Positions 54,564 to 63,347 of a stretch of DNA of 64,000 nt are shown here, piece by piece. Both the position numbers and the translations under genes were made by a program. Below the pieces are notes generated by a model, which worked only from the letters and a program-made list of their open reading frames with translations, ran no database searches and was not told the origin of the DNA. The first letter of the stretch is position 1; every line of letters starts with the position of its first letter. Origin of the DNA: Enterobacter cancerogenus. Lineage in GTDB: Bacteria > Pseudomonadota > Gammaproteobacteria > Enterobacterales > Enterobacteriaceae. The stretch lies in the NCBI GenBank assembly GCA_000773965.1, contig JRUP01000018.1:62001-126000 (forward strand), read 5' to 3'.

Positions 54564-55481
54564 TCAGTTTACGTTGAGAAAACGCTGGAAGGTGTCCGCG
54601 TCCGGGTAGGAACGTTGCGTGCCGCGTCCAGTGACGCTGCAGGCGGCATAGGCCGAGGCTTGCGCCATCGCCGTGGGAATATCGCCGGTCTTCACCAGCG
54701 TGTGTGCAAAGCAGCCGATAAAGGCATCACCGGCACCGCTGGTGTCCACCGCCTTCACTGACGTTGGCGCGACCTGATGCAGCGTGTCGCCCGCCATCCA
54801 CAGTGAACCGCGTGCGCCCAGGGTGATAATCAGGTTTTTGAGGCCGCGCTTGAGCAGCGTCTGGCCTGCACGGATCACTTCATCATCGGTGCCGACCGGC
54901 ATGCCGGTGAGGATCTCCAGTTCCGTTTCGTTAGGCATAAAGAAGTCACACTTGCAGGCGTAATCGATATCGAGATTCGCCACCGCCGGCGCAGGATTGA
55001 GGATCACTTTGATGTCGTGCTGACGGGCAAAATCAATTGCGTAATAGACGGTTTCCAGCGGGATTTCGAGTTGCAGGATAATCAGTTGGCACGCTTTCAG
55101 CGCCTCGGCCGCCGCATCAATATCGGCCGGTTTGAGCTGCTGGTTGGCGCCTTTGATGATCAGAATGCGGTTCTGCGATTGGTCATCAACGAAGATTGGT
55201 GCCACGCCGCTGGAAGTGCCCGGTGCGGTGGTGACAAATTGGGTATCGACGCCCTGTTGTTTCAGGTTCGCCACCGTGTTGGGCGCAAACAGATCGTCAC
55301 CCACTTTGCTCACCATCATCACGCTGCCGCCCATTTTCGCCGCGGCTACCGCCTGATTTGCGCCTTTGCCACCACAACCGATGGCGAAATCAGGCGCTTC
55401 CAGCGTTTCGCCCGCTTTCGGCATCTGATTGGTGTAGGTAATGAGGTCCACCATATTTGACCCAATAACCGCGATATCCAT
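54564..55481 (-). CDS. deoK: Deoxyribokinase (ribokinase family)
   Basis: The 305-residue PfkB-family kinase begins MDIAVIGSNMVDLITYTNQMPKAGETLEAP, closely like Salmonella DeoK, with the substrate-site motif GCGGKGANQAVAAAKMGG and the anion-hole motif VDTSGAGDAFIGCFAH near the C-terminus. It phosphorylates 2-deoxyribose to deoxyribose 5-phosphate, which deoxyribose-phosphate aldolase then splits. A GGGGAG ribosome site precedes the ATG. It is the first gene of the operon, preceded by CRP and DeoR-type sites. Ribokinase activity cannot be ruled out. Confidence 0.86.
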   Translation of the reverse strand: MDIAVIGSNMVDLITYTNQMPKAGETLEAPDFAIGCGGKGANQAVAAAKMGGSVMMVSKVGDDLFAPNTVANLKQQGVDTQFVTTAPGTSSGVAPIFVDDQSQNRILIIKGANQQLKPADIDAAAEALKACQLIILQLEIPLETVYYAIDFARQHDIKVILNPAPAVANLDIDYACKCDFFMPNETELEILTGMPVGTDDEVIRAGQTLLKRGLKNLIITLGARGSLWMAGDTLHQVAPTSVKAVDTSGAGDAFIGCFAHTLVKTGDIPTAMAQASAYAACSVTGRGTQRSYPDADTFQRFLNVN

Positions 55482-55514
55482 TGTTTACTCCCCGGTGAAT
55501 TTTTAGCATTTAAA

Positions 55515-55530
55515 TGTTATTTAAATCACA
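55515..55530. promoter_or_regulatory. Candidate DeoR operator proximal to deoK
   Basis: TGTTATTTAAATCACA fits the DeoR box TGTTA-N6-TAACA with one mismatch. It lies 34 bp upstream of the deoK start, between the CRP site and the gene. Confidence 0.5.
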
Positions 55531-55554
55531 CTAGCAGGTATACAAAGTGATCGA

Positions 55555-55570
55555 TGTGACAAAATTCACA
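55555..55570. promoter_or_regulatory. CRP-cAMP binding site in the deo intergenic region
   Basis: TGTGACAAAATTCACA is a perfect TGTGA-N6-TCACA core, located about 75 bp from the deoK start and between two DeoR-type boxes. It indicates catabolite control of the divergent genes. Confidence 0.85.
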
Positions 55571-55620
55571 TCCTGAGCAGCGTATGAAAACGATTTATCT
55601 GACAAAAATGCCAGCACCAA

Positions 55621-55636
55621 TGTTATTATTTTAACA
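55621..55636. promoter_or_regulatory. DeoR operator distal to deoK
   Basis: TGTTATTATTTTAACA is a perfect match to the DeoR palindrome arms (TGTTA-N6-TAACA; E. coli box TGTTAGAATTCTAACA). It is 106 bp from the other box, a spacing compatible with repression by looping around the CRP site. Confidence 0.7.
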
Positions 55637-55843
55637 AAACAACATCAGCGCTGTTGACGCTTTCAGCGCGGTGTGGGAAGTTTGCGGGGCGATCTCATTA
55701 CAGGTAAGATTGAAAAATTGCCGGCTGGATAAGTCGCAAATCATTAAAATATGAGAGATTTACCACGATTTTTCGGTAGCGTTTCTGTCGCGCCGACGGG
55801 TAAAACCTTTCACCCTCAGGATAGCCATTACACAGAGATGCTC

Positions 55844-56608
55844 ATGGAAACCCGGCGCGACGAACGCATTCACAAGCTGGCGCAAGCACTGAAGCGCACC
55901 GATAAGCTGCACCTGAAAGATGCGGCGCAACTGTTGGGCGTCTCAGAGATGACTATTCGTCGCGATCTGACCGAGCCAGCTTCGACGGTGGTCCTGCTCG
56001 GGGGCTACATCGTCAGCGATCCGAAAAGCCATGCCGGGCACTATTTTGTCTCCGATCAGCACGGGCAAAATGCCGCACGCAAACAGCGGCTGGCACAGGC
56101 GGCAGCCAGTTTGATCAGCGAAAACGATACGGTGTTTTTTGACTGTGGCACAACGCTGCCTTACATCGTGGATGCGATTCCGGACACGCTGGCGTTCACC
56201 GCGATTTGCTGCGCCATGAACACCTTCCTCGCCCTCAAAGAGAAACCGGCCTGCAATGTGATCCTGAGTGGCGGCGAGTTTCATGCCGATAACGCGCTGT
56301 TCACCCCGATTGGCGCGCACTCGATCCTCGACGATCTCTGCCCAACGCTGGCGTTTATCTCGGCGGCCGGTATCGATCTCGAACAGGGCGCAACCTGCTA
56401 TAACATCAACGAGTTGGCGATGAAACACCATGCGATGCTGCGCGCCCGTACGCGCGTATTAGTGGCAGACAGCAGCAAATTTGGCAAAGTGCTGCCCGCC
56501 CGTATTGGCGAACTACGGCGCTTTGATTTACTGGTGAGTGACAGCGCCCCGGAACCGGCGTTGAAGAGCTGGCTGGCGCAACAGAACATCCCGCTGCGCC
56601 TGCCTTAA
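55844..56608 (+). CDS. deoR: DeoR-family regulator, probable DeoR orthologue
   Basis: This 254-residue protein resembles E. coli DeoR over its length: METRRDERIHKLAQALKRTDKLHLKDAAQLLGVSEMTIRRDL (helix-turn-helix, residues 20-42), VVLLGGYIV, VFFDCGTTLPYIVDAI (phosphosugar-sensing motif), NTFLALKEKPACNVILSGGEFHADNALF and DSSKFGKVLPARIGEL. The ATG at 55844 gives the DeoR N-terminus; upstream in-frame ATGs (55838, 55751) lack better ribosome sites. It probably represses the divergent deoKPX operon through the two palindromes, with deoxyribose 5-phosphate as inducer. Its stop is 2 bp from that of the convergent dehydrogenase. Confidence 0.87.
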   Translation: METRRDERIHKLAQALKRTDKLHLKDAAQLLGVSEMTIRRDLTEPASTVVLLGGYIVSDPKSHAGHYFVSDQHGQNAARKQRLAQAAASLISENDTVFFDCGTTLPYIVDAIPDTLAFTAICCAMNTFLALKEKPACNVILSGGEFHADNALFTPIGAHSILDDLCPTLAFISAAGIDLEQGATCYNINELAMKHHAMLRARTRVLVADSSKFGKVLPARIGELRRFDLLVSDSAPEPALKSWLAQQNIPLRLP

Positions 56609-56610
56609 AA

Positions 56611-57558
56611 TTATGCCTTGCGATCGATCACCGCGTCGCCGTCGCGCAGACGGCGCAAGTTATCGCAGATCCCTTTGATAATTCCCTTCATTGAGACATC
56701 GGTGACGCCGCCAATGTGTGGCGTCGCGATCACGTTATAGCGGAACACCGGATCTTGTGGATCGGGTGGTTCCTGCCAGAACACATCCAGCCCGGCTCCA
56801 GCCAATTTTTTTGTCTCCAGCGCTGCCAGAAAGGCCTGTTTCTCGATCAGTCCACCGCGTCCCAGGTTGATCAGGAAGCTGTCTGGTTTCATCTGCGCCA
56901 ACGCATCGGCATTAATGATGTTATGCGTCGCCGCATTGTCAGGCAGACTGAGCACGACAAAATCGGCTTGCTGCAACAGTTCCGGCAGCTGCGTCATATT
57001 GCCGACCCAGTCGAGTTGATGTTGACGCGCAAAAGCTTCATCCGCTTCACGTTTTACCCCGATCATGCGCATACCAAACGGAGCAAGTCGCTTCGCCAAA
57101 GCTTTACCGATGCCGCCCAGCCCCACCAGCCCCACGGTTTTGCCCATCAGGCCTAAGCCAATGGGTTGACCCAGTCTCTGCTGCGCCAGGCAATCGGCGA
57201 TCTCATGCTGGCGACGTGCCAGGCCAATCATCATCCAGATCCCCAATTCCGCCACCGAATCGGCATTACCGGAATGGTCGGAGGGAACATTCGCCACCAT
57301 AATGCCGGCCTTTTTGGCCGCTTCAAGATCGACACCTTCCAGCCCGACACCCGCCTGCTGCACCAGCTTCAGGCGATCGGCCGTGGCGATCAGTCGGGCA
57401 TCCACCCGGCACATACCAGGAATTAGCGCATCAAAACCGGCCAGACTCTCCGCCGCATGGCCCGCCGAGGCAATAAACTCCATATCCGGTAACGTCTGAC
57501 GAATGGCCGGAATTAATCCGCCCCAGGCATGTTCATCTGCAGCAATCAGCACTTTCAT
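56611..57558 (-). CDS. D-isomer-specific 2-hydroxyacid dehydrogenase
   Basis: This is a 315-residue NAD(P)-dependent dehydrogenase with the Rossmann motif VGLVGLGGIGKALAKRLAPFG (about residues 140-160), the substrate arginine region NLGRGGLIEKQAFLAAL, the acidic GLDVFWQEPP and catalytic histidine ATPHIGG. The N-terminal half carries the substrate-binding domain (GVGLEGVDLEAAKKAGIMVANVP). The ATG at 57558 with GGAGGG upstream is the start. Substrate is unknown; glyoxylate/hydroxypyruvate or phosphonate-type acids are possible. It converges with deoR and is not obviously tied to the deoxyribose pathway. Confidence 0.88.
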   Translation of the reverse strand: MKVLIAADEHAWGGLIPAIRQTLPDMEFIASAGHAAESLAGFDALIPGMCRVDARLIATADRLKLVQQAGVGLEGVDLEAAKKAGIMVANVPSDHSGNADSVAELGIWMMIGLARRQHEIADCLAQQRLGQPIGLGLMGKTVGLVGLGGIGKALAKRLAPFGMRMIGVKREADEAFARQHQLDWVGNMTQLPELLQQADFVVLSLPDNAATHNIINADALAQMKPDSFLINLGRGGLIEKQAFLAALETKKLAGAGLDVFWQEPPDPQDPVFRYNVIATPHIGGVTDVSMKGIIKGICDNLRRLRDGDAVIDRKA

Positions 57559-57743
57559 CGAACCCCCTCCGTTTTCCAGGCAAAAAAGCAGCATAGCGAC
57601 TGTTGAGTGAGAATCAATCAGTTATCCCCTGTTCAACCCCACTCCAGAAGATTCAACGCCATGCGGCTGTGATTGCCAGGTGAAAACGGCTAAACTTCAG
57701 CATCTGAGGTTCCACCATTCACAGACCAGAGGCTCATTACAAC

Positions 57744-59411
57744 GTGGCTCAATTCGTCTATAGCATGCATCGCGTCGGCAAAGTGGTTCCGCCGAAGCGT
57801 CACATTCTGAAGAACATCTCTCTTAGCTTCTTCCCTGGCGCCAAAATCGGTGTACTCGGCCTGAACGGCGCGGGTAAATCCACCCTGCTGCGCATCATGG
57901 CCGGTATTGATACCGATATCGAAGGGGAAGCACGCCCACAACCGGGCATTAAAGTCGGCTATCTGCCGCAGGAACCCAAACTCAATCCAGAGCACACCGT
58001 GCGTGAATCTGTGGAAGAGGCGGTTTCTGAAGTGGTTGGTGCGCTGAAGCGTCTCGACGAAGTGTACGCACTGTATGCCGATCCTGATGCCGATTTCGAC
58101 AAACTGGCTGCCGAACAAGGTCGTCTGGAAGAAGTGATTCAGGCGCACGATGGCCATAACCTCGACACCCAGCTGAACCGTGCTGCTGATGCGATGCGTC
58201 TGCCAGACTGGGATGCCAAAATTGGCAACCTGTCCGGTGGTGAGCGCCGCCGCGTCGCGCTGTGCCGCCTGCTGCTGGAAAAGCCAGACATGCTGCTGCT
58301 CGACGAACCGACCAACCACCTGGATGCAGAATCCGTGGCCTGGCTGGAACGTTTCCTGCACGACTTTGAAGGCACCGTGGTGGCGATCACGCACGACCGT
58401 TACTTCCTCGATAACGTTGCAGGCTGGATTCTGGAGCTGGACCGCGGTGAAGGTATTCCGTGGGAAGGTAACTACTCTTCCTGGCTGGAGCAAAAAGATC
58501 AGCGTCTGGCGCAGGAAGCTTCTTCTGAAGCGGCGCGTCGTAAGTCGATTGAAAAAGAGCTGGAGTGGGTTCGTCAGGGCGCGAAAGGCCGTCAGTCTAA
58601 GGGCAAAGCCCGTCTGGCGCGTTTCGAAGAGCTGAACAACACCGAATACCAGAAACGTAACGAAACCAACGAATTGTTCATTCCACCAGGTGCGCGCCTC
58701 GGCGACAAAGTGCTGGAAGTGACCAACCTGAGCAAATCGTATGGCGACCGCGTACTGATCGACGATCTGACCTTCTCGGTGCCGAAGGGCGCGATTGTCG
58801 GCATCATCGGCCCGAACGGCGCGGGTAAATCGACTCTGTTCCGCATGATGTCAGGTCAGGAACAGCCGGATTCCGGCACCATCGAGCTGGGCGAAACCGT
58901 CAAGCTGGCCTCTGTGGATCAGTTCCGTGACGCGATGGACAATTCGAAAACCGTGTTTGAAGAAGTGTCAGGTGGTCAGGACATTATGCGCGTCGGCAAC
59001 GTTGAGATGCCAAGCCGTGCCTATGTCGGCCGCTTCAACTTCAAAGGCACCGATCAGGGCAAACGCGTTGGCGAACTGTCCGGTGGTGAGCGTGGTCGTC
59101 TGCACCTCGCGAAACTGCTGCAGGTTGGCGGCAACCTGTTGCTGCTCGATGAACCGACCAACGACCTGGACATCGAAACCCTGCGCGCGCTGGAAAACGC
59201 CCTGCTGGAGTTCCCAGGCTGTGCCATGGTGATCTCGCATGACCGTTGGTTCCTCGACCGTATCGCCACCCACATCATCGATTATCAGGATGAAGGTAAG
59301 GTGGAGTTCTTCGAAGGTAACTTTACCGAGTACGAAGAGTACAAGAAACGCACCCTCGGCGCTGACGCGCTGGAGCCGAAGCGTATCAAGTACAAGCGTA
59401 TGGCGAAGTAA
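57744..59411 (+). CDS. ettA: EttA, energy-dependent translational throttle ABC-F protein
   Basis: A 555-residue ABC-F protein starting at GTG 57744 (MAQFVYSMHRVGKVVPPKRHILKNISLSFFPGAKIGVLGL). It has two nucleotide-binding domains with Walker A GLNGAGKST (about 37) and GPNGAGKST (about 355), signatures LSGGERRRVAL and LSGGERGRLHL, and between them the PtIM linker (KGRQSKGKARLARFEEL). It binds the ribosomal E site and gates the first elongation step according to ATP/ADP ratio. Length matches E. coli EttA. It ends in a bidirectional terminator before nadR. Confidence 0.97.
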   Translation: MAQFVYSMHRVGKVVPPKRHILKNISLSFFPGAKIGVLGLNGAGKSTLLRIMAGIDTDIEGEARPQPGIKVGYLPQEPKLNPEHTVRESVEEAVSEVVGALKRLDEVYALYADPDADFDKLAAEQGRLEEVIQAHDGHNLDTQLNRAADAMRLPDWDAKIGNLSGGERRRVALCRLLLEKPDMLLLDEPTNHLDAESVAWLERFLHDFEGTVVAITHDRYFLDNVAGWILELDRGEGIPWEGNYSSWLEQKDQRLAQEASSEAARRKSIEKELEWVRQGAKGRQSKGKARLARFEELNNTEYQKRNETNELFIPPGARLGDKVLEVTNLSKSYGDRVLIDDLTFSVPKGAIVGIIGPNGAGKSTLFRMMSGQEQPDSGTIELGETVKLASVDQFRDAMDNSKTVFEEVSGGQDIMRVGNVEMPSRAYVGRFNFKGTDQGKRVGELSGGERGRLHLAKLLQVGGNLLLLDEPTNDLDIETLRALENALLEFPGCAMVISHDRWFLDRIATHIIDYQDEGKVEFFEGNFTEYEEYKKRTLGADALEPKRIKYKRMAK

Positions 59412-59423
59412 TTGTCATGATGT

Positions 59424-59452
59424 GAAAAAGGCGCCGATTGGCGCCTTTTTTA
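59424..59452. terminator. Bidirectional terminator between ettA and nadR
   Basis: A GGCGCC/GGCGCC stem with loop GATT has A5 on the left and T6 on the right, located between the converging ettA and nadR genes. Confidence 0.93.
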
Positions 59453-59463
59453 TTGCTGGAGGG

Positions 59464-60690
59464 TTAGGCCCCCAGCATCTGCTTCACCAGTTCAACGCAG
59501 CGCAGGAAGCGCGTGTCGTAGTCATCCTCTTTGACATGGACGAAGTCGATATTGTTTTCACGCAACATGGTCACCAGCATCGACTGAAACTCGCGACGAT
59601 CCATTGAGCTGCCCAGGCTGCGCAAACCGTCAGCCACCCACGGCACATTGTTCTCCAGCAAGATCACCAGATCGAAACGGTACTCATCGATCAGCGCCTG
59701 CACAAACGGATGCTCGCGCCCTTCATACTTGAGGCAAAACGCCTGCGTGGTGACAAAATCGGTGTCGATAAACGCCACTTTGCTGGCGTATTTCACCGCG
59801 AAATCAATGTACTGCGCCTGCCCTAAGGCAATCTTGTCGTAGTCTGAATACTGCAGCGCCATCTCATCGCCACCGAGGTGCGAGAAGACATAATCGCGGC
59901 CATATTCCCACGCGCTGGTGGTGTTGAAGATATTTGCCAGCTTGTTGACCAGCGTTGATTTTCCGCTGGATTCCCCGCCAAGGATCGCCACGGTGCGCAC
60001 AAAGAACGGCTTCACTTCAGTGGGAATATATTCCCAGTAGCGGAACGGATCCTGGCGAATCTGCCCGCCGCTGATGTTCATAAAGGATCGGTTGGGATCG
60101 ATCACCACCGTCGAGATGCCGAGATGCTGTTGATACATCGCCGCATCCGGCTCTTCACTGGTGTAAATGCAATCCGGTTCAATCCCCTGCTCTGAGAGGA
60201 ATTTCTTTACCCCTTCGCTCCACACATCCCAGCCGTGTGGATAAGGTTCGATCCCCTCTTCATCAAACGAGTGGATGCGGATGTTCTTCTGGTACTTGAA
60301 GGTCTGTAACAACCAGCGCAGACGATCGCTGACGGTTGGCTGCTGTGACATGGCACTGTTTTCAAACAGCTCACGATCGCGCGGATCGTCATGCCCCATG
60401 ATGATGTGCAGCTCATCCACCTGGCTGCAGGCGCGCTGGATCAGATAGATGTGGCCGGTGTGCAGCGGGTAGAACTTACCGAACACCACGCCAACGGTTT
60501 TGTCACGACGGGGAAATTCCAGCCCAAGAAATCGATGCAGTGCTTCCAGCTTTTGCGCGCTGGGGCTTTTGATTTTGGCATTCAGCAACTGGCTCAAGTA
60601 GCCTTTGGTCATCCCGCTGGCATCTGCAACCTGCTGCAGCGTATGGCCCTGCTGGCGTATGGCGGTTTTCAGGTAGTCGAACGATGACAT
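59464..60690 (-). CDS. nadR: NadR, NAD regulator / NMN adenylyltransferase / ribosylnicotinamide kinase
   Basis: This 408-residue trifunctional protein has an N-terminal helix-turn-helix (residues 1-60; TLQQVADASGMTKGYLSQLLNAK), a nucleotidyltransferase domain (about 62-225; VGVVFGKFYPLHTGHIYLIQRA with the HTGH motif, ISGGQIRQDP) and a kinase domain (about 230-408) with Walker A GGESSGKST. It represses NAD synthesis genes when NAD is high and salvages nicotinamide riboside. GGAGG precedes the start. It follows radA as in E. coli, though 176 bp with repeats separate them. Confidence 0.97.
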   Translation of the reverse strand: MSSFDYLKTAIRQQGHTLQQVADASGMTKGYLSQLLNAKIKSPSAQKLEALHRFLGLEFPRRDKTVGVVFGKFYPLHTGHIYLIQRACSQVDELHIIMGHDDPRDRELFENSAMSQQPTVSDRLRWLLQTFKYQKNIRIHSFDEEGIEPYPHGWDVWSEGVKKFLSEQGIEPDCIYTSEEPDAAMYQQHLGISTVVIDPNRSFMNISGGQIRQDPFRYWEYIPTEVKPFFVRTVAILGGESSGKSTLVNKLANIFNTTSAWEYGRDYVFSHLGGDEMALQYSDYDKIALGQAQYIDFAVKYASKVAFIDTDFVTTQAFCLKYEGREHPFVQALIDEYRFDLVILLENNVPWVADGLRSLGSSMDRREFQSMLVTMLRENNIDFVHVKEDDYDTRFLRCVELVKQMLGA

Positions 60691-60735
60691 TTGGTGCCTC
60701 CTGCATGGGAAAGAATGGGATGGGGCATGCGCTGG

Positions 60736-60771
60736 CCCTCACCCCGGCCCTCTCCAGTTTACGTGAGAGGG
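60736..60771. repeat. REP-like palindrome (CCCTCAC...CCCTCTCC...GAGAGGG type)
   Basis: This element between radA and nadR is an inverted relative of the one at 45800-45834: CCCTCACCCC, then CCCTCTCC-loop-GAGAGGG. The loop (GTTTACGT) differs, the stem and the CTCACC tail are shared. Confidence 0.65.
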
Positions 60772-60800
60772 AAAAGTCTGTGCGGTACGTTTATCAAGAT

Positions 60801-60821
60801 GCGCATGAATGCGCACGCTAC
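60801..60821 (-). repeat. Short palindromic GTAGCG element (third copy)
   Basis: On the minus strand GTAGCGT is followed by the palindrome GCGCAT-TC-ATGCGC. Head and AT-TC-AT core equal those of the two elements at 34388-34461, while the stem has compensating changes. Confidence 0.6.
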
Positions 60822-60866
60822 AGTGACGGTGAAAGGCAGGGGCGGCAGGTATGCCGCCCGGCGAAA

Positions 60867-62249
60867 TTACAGCTCGTCTAATATCGCCAGCGCATCCGCC
60901 AGCTTCTTCGCGCTATACACCTTCATGCCTTCAATCGCTTTCTTCGGTGCATTGCCCGCCGGCACAATCGCACGTTTGAAACCGTGCTTGGCCGCTTCGG
61001 ATATGCGCTCCTGACCACTTGGCACCGGACGTATCTCGCCCGCCAGCCCCACTTCTCCGAAGATCACCAGATCCTGCGGCAGCGGACGATCGCGCAAGCT
61101 TGATACCATTGCCAGCAGCAGCGCAAGGTCAGCACTGGTTTCGGTGACTTTCACACCGCCGACCACGTTGACAAACACATCCTGATCCGCCATCTGCAAG
61201 CCGCCGTGGCGATGCAGAACCGCCAGCAGAATCGCCAGACGGTTCTGCTCCAGACCGACGGCGACACGACGCGGGTTGCCCATCATCGAGTGATCCACCA
61301 GCGCCTGGATCTCCACCAGCAGCGGACGCGAGCCTTCCCACACCACCATCACCGAACTGCCAGAGGTGACTTCATCGCCGCGTGACAGGAAAATGGCTGA
61401 CGGATTGCTGATTTCACGCATGCCCTGTTCAGTCATGGCGAATACGCCTAATTCATTCACCGCACCGAAACGGTTTTTATGGCTGCGCAGCGTGCGGAAA
61501 CGGGAATCGGCATCGCCATCCAGCATCACCGAACAGTCGATACAGTGCTCCAGCACTTTTGGCCCGGCCAGCGAGCCATCTTTGGTCACGTGGCCGACCA
61601 TCACAATCGCTACGCCGCGTGTTTTAGCGAAGCGCGTCAGGTAAGCGGCAGTTTCACGCACCTGCGCTACGCTCCCGGGCGAAGACTGGATATCCGCCAT
61701 GTGCATCACCTGGATGGAGTCGATAACCATCAGTTTCGGCTGCTCCTGCTCGGCGATCAGACAGATCTGCTCGATGCTGGTTTCCGACAACATATTCAGG
61801 TTTTCAGTGGGCAATCCCAGACGATGGGCGCGCATCGCGACCTGTTGCAGTGACTCTTCGCCAGTGACGTACAGGGTTTTCATCCCTTCGGACAGCTTGC
61901 ACATCACCTGCAACAGCAGCGTCGATTTACCGGCTCCCGGATTACCCCCGATCAAAATCGCACTGCCTGGCACTACGCCGCCCCCCAACACGCGATCAAA
62001 CTCTTTGAAGCTGGTGGAGAAACGCGGCACGGCTTCGAGGCTGATCTCGGACAGCTTCTGCACCCGGCCGGGTCCCGCGCTGCCGGCATAGCCACTCAGA
62101 CGCTCGTTACGCGCTGCCGCAGGCGAGGCGGCAATACGCACCTCGGTGATGGTGTTCCACGCATTGCAGGCGCTGCATTGCCCCTGCCAGCGTGGATAAT
62201 CTGCGCCGCACTCGTTACAAACGAAGGCGCGTTTTGCCGCTTTGGCCAA
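60867..62249 (-). CDS. radA: RadA, DNA repair ATPase (branch migration)
   Basis: This 460-residue protein has an N-terminal zinc finger (VCNECGADYPRWQGQCSACNAWN), a RecA-like ATPase with Walker A IGGNPGAGKSTLL (about 95-107), the RadA-specific KNRFG motif (SHKNRFGAVNELGVF, about 250) and a Lon-protease-like C-terminal domain (about 285-460). It drives branch migration of recombination intermediates. It starts 13 bp after serB in the conserved serB-radA-nadR order. Confidence 0.97.
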   Translation of the reverse strand: MAKAAKRAFVCNECGADYPRWQGQCSACNAWNTITEVRIAASPAAARNERLSGYAGSAGPGRVQKLSEISLEAVPRFSTSFKEFDRVLGGGVVPGSAILIGGNPGAGKSTLLLQVMCKLSEGMKTLYVTGEESLQQVAMRAHRLGLPTENLNMLSETSIEQICLIAEQEQPKLMVIDSIQVMHMADIQSSPGSVAQVRETAAYLTRFAKTRGVAIVMVGHVTKDGSLAGPKVLEHCIDCSVMLDGDADSRFRTLRSHKNRFGAVNELGVFAMTEQGMREISNPSAIFLSRGDEVTSGSSVMVVWEGSRPLLVEIQALVDHSMMGNPRRVAVGLEQNRLAILLAVLHRHGGLQMADQDVFVNVVGGVKVTETSADLALLLAMVSSLRDRPLPQDLVIFGEVGLAGEIRPVPSGQERISEAAKHGFKRAIVPAGNAPKKAIEGMKVYSAKKLADALAILDEL

Positions 62250-62262
62250 ATCAAATCCTCAG

Positions 62263-63240
62263 TTAACGCTCTTCGTGAATCAGGCTGCCGGTCAGGATGC
62301 AGAACACCCCCATCAGATCGGCATGACGGATAATGATCGACGCCTGCTCATTCACTTTTGGTTTAGCATGGTAAGCGATACCCAATCCCGCCGCCTTGAT
62401 CATCGGCAGATCGTTGGCGCCATCGCCAATCGCAACCGTTTGTTCTGGCGCGATTTCATGACGTTCAGCGAGATTCTTTAAGGTATCTGCTTTAAATTGG
62501 GCATCCACAATCTGCCCCAGCACTTCGCCCGTCAGCTTACCATCGCGCATTTCCAGCTCATTGGCGACGGCCGCAGCCAGATGCAATGTCTGACGCAAAT
62601 GGTCGGCGTAGTAAGTGAAGCCGCCGGAGGCAATCGCCACCTGCCAGCCCAGCGCCTGCAGTTTATGCACCAGCGTGGTCAGGCCTGGCATCAGTGGCAG
62701 CGTATCGCGTACCTGCTTAAGGATGTTGGCATCAGCGCCCGCCAGTTTTGCCACGCGCTCACGCAGGCTGGCTTTGAAGTCCAGTTCACCGCGCATCGCG
62801 CGTTCGGTGACTTCTGACACCTGCTCGCCGCAGCCCGCCAGTTTGGCGATCTCATCGATGCATTCGATCTGAATCGCGGTGGAATCCATGTCCATCACCA
62901 GCAATCCTGGGGTTTTCAGATGCGGGATCTTGCCAAGCGGCGCCACATCAAATCCCACATCGTGCGCCAGTTTGGTCGCACGGGGCGTCAGCGAACCGGC
63001 CAGACGAACCACCTGATACTCATCGACATTCCAGGCACTGACGATCACCATCGCCGCACCCAGCAGATGCTGATAATCGGTCAGTTTTTGTTTATCGAGT
63101 CCGCGCCCATACAGCAACCAGCCAGTCCGACCGGCACGGTAATCCAGCGGCATCACTTCATCACCGCTGAGAGAAAGGGGTAGACCCGGCCAGAGTGAAA
63201 CATCGGCGGGCAGATCGCACCAGGTAAGACGATTTGGCAT
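62263..63240 (-). CDS. serB: Phosphoserine phosphatase
   Basis: A 325-residue HAD-family enzyme that performs the last step of serine synthesis. The start MPNRLTWCDLPADVSLWPGLPLSLSGDEVMPLDYRAG matches E. coli SerB; the nucleophile motif is LLVMDMDSTAIQ (about residue 110), with ASGGFTYYADHL and AIGDGANDLPMI as further HAD motifs. AGGAG precedes the ATG at 63240; the longer frame from 63273 lacks support. It heads the serB-radA-nadR group and is divergent from ytjB. Confidence 0.97.
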   Translation of the reverse strand: MPNRLTWCDLPADVSLWPGLPLSLSGDEVMPLDYRAGRTGWLLYGRGLDKQKLTDYQHLLGAAMVIVSAWNVDEYQVVRLAGSLTPRATKLAHDVGFDVAPLGKIPHLKTPGLLVMDMDSTAIQIECIDEIAKLAGCGEQVSEVTERAMRGELDFKASLRERVAKLAGADANILKQVRDTLPLMPGLTTLVHKLQALGWQVAIASGGFTYYADHLRQTLHLAAAVANELEMRDGKLTGEVLGQIVDAQFKADTLKNLAERHEIAPEQTVAIGDGANDLPMIKAAGLGIAYHAKPKVNEQASIIIRHADLMGVFCILTGSLIHEER

Positions 63241-63347
63241 TACAGCTCCTGTAGGGACAACAAAACCACGCAAGAGGCTACCTTGTCTGCGCGGGTTCTG
63301 GCAACATAATTGCCAGCCTTTCTGCTGTTACGTCACACGGGTTTCTG

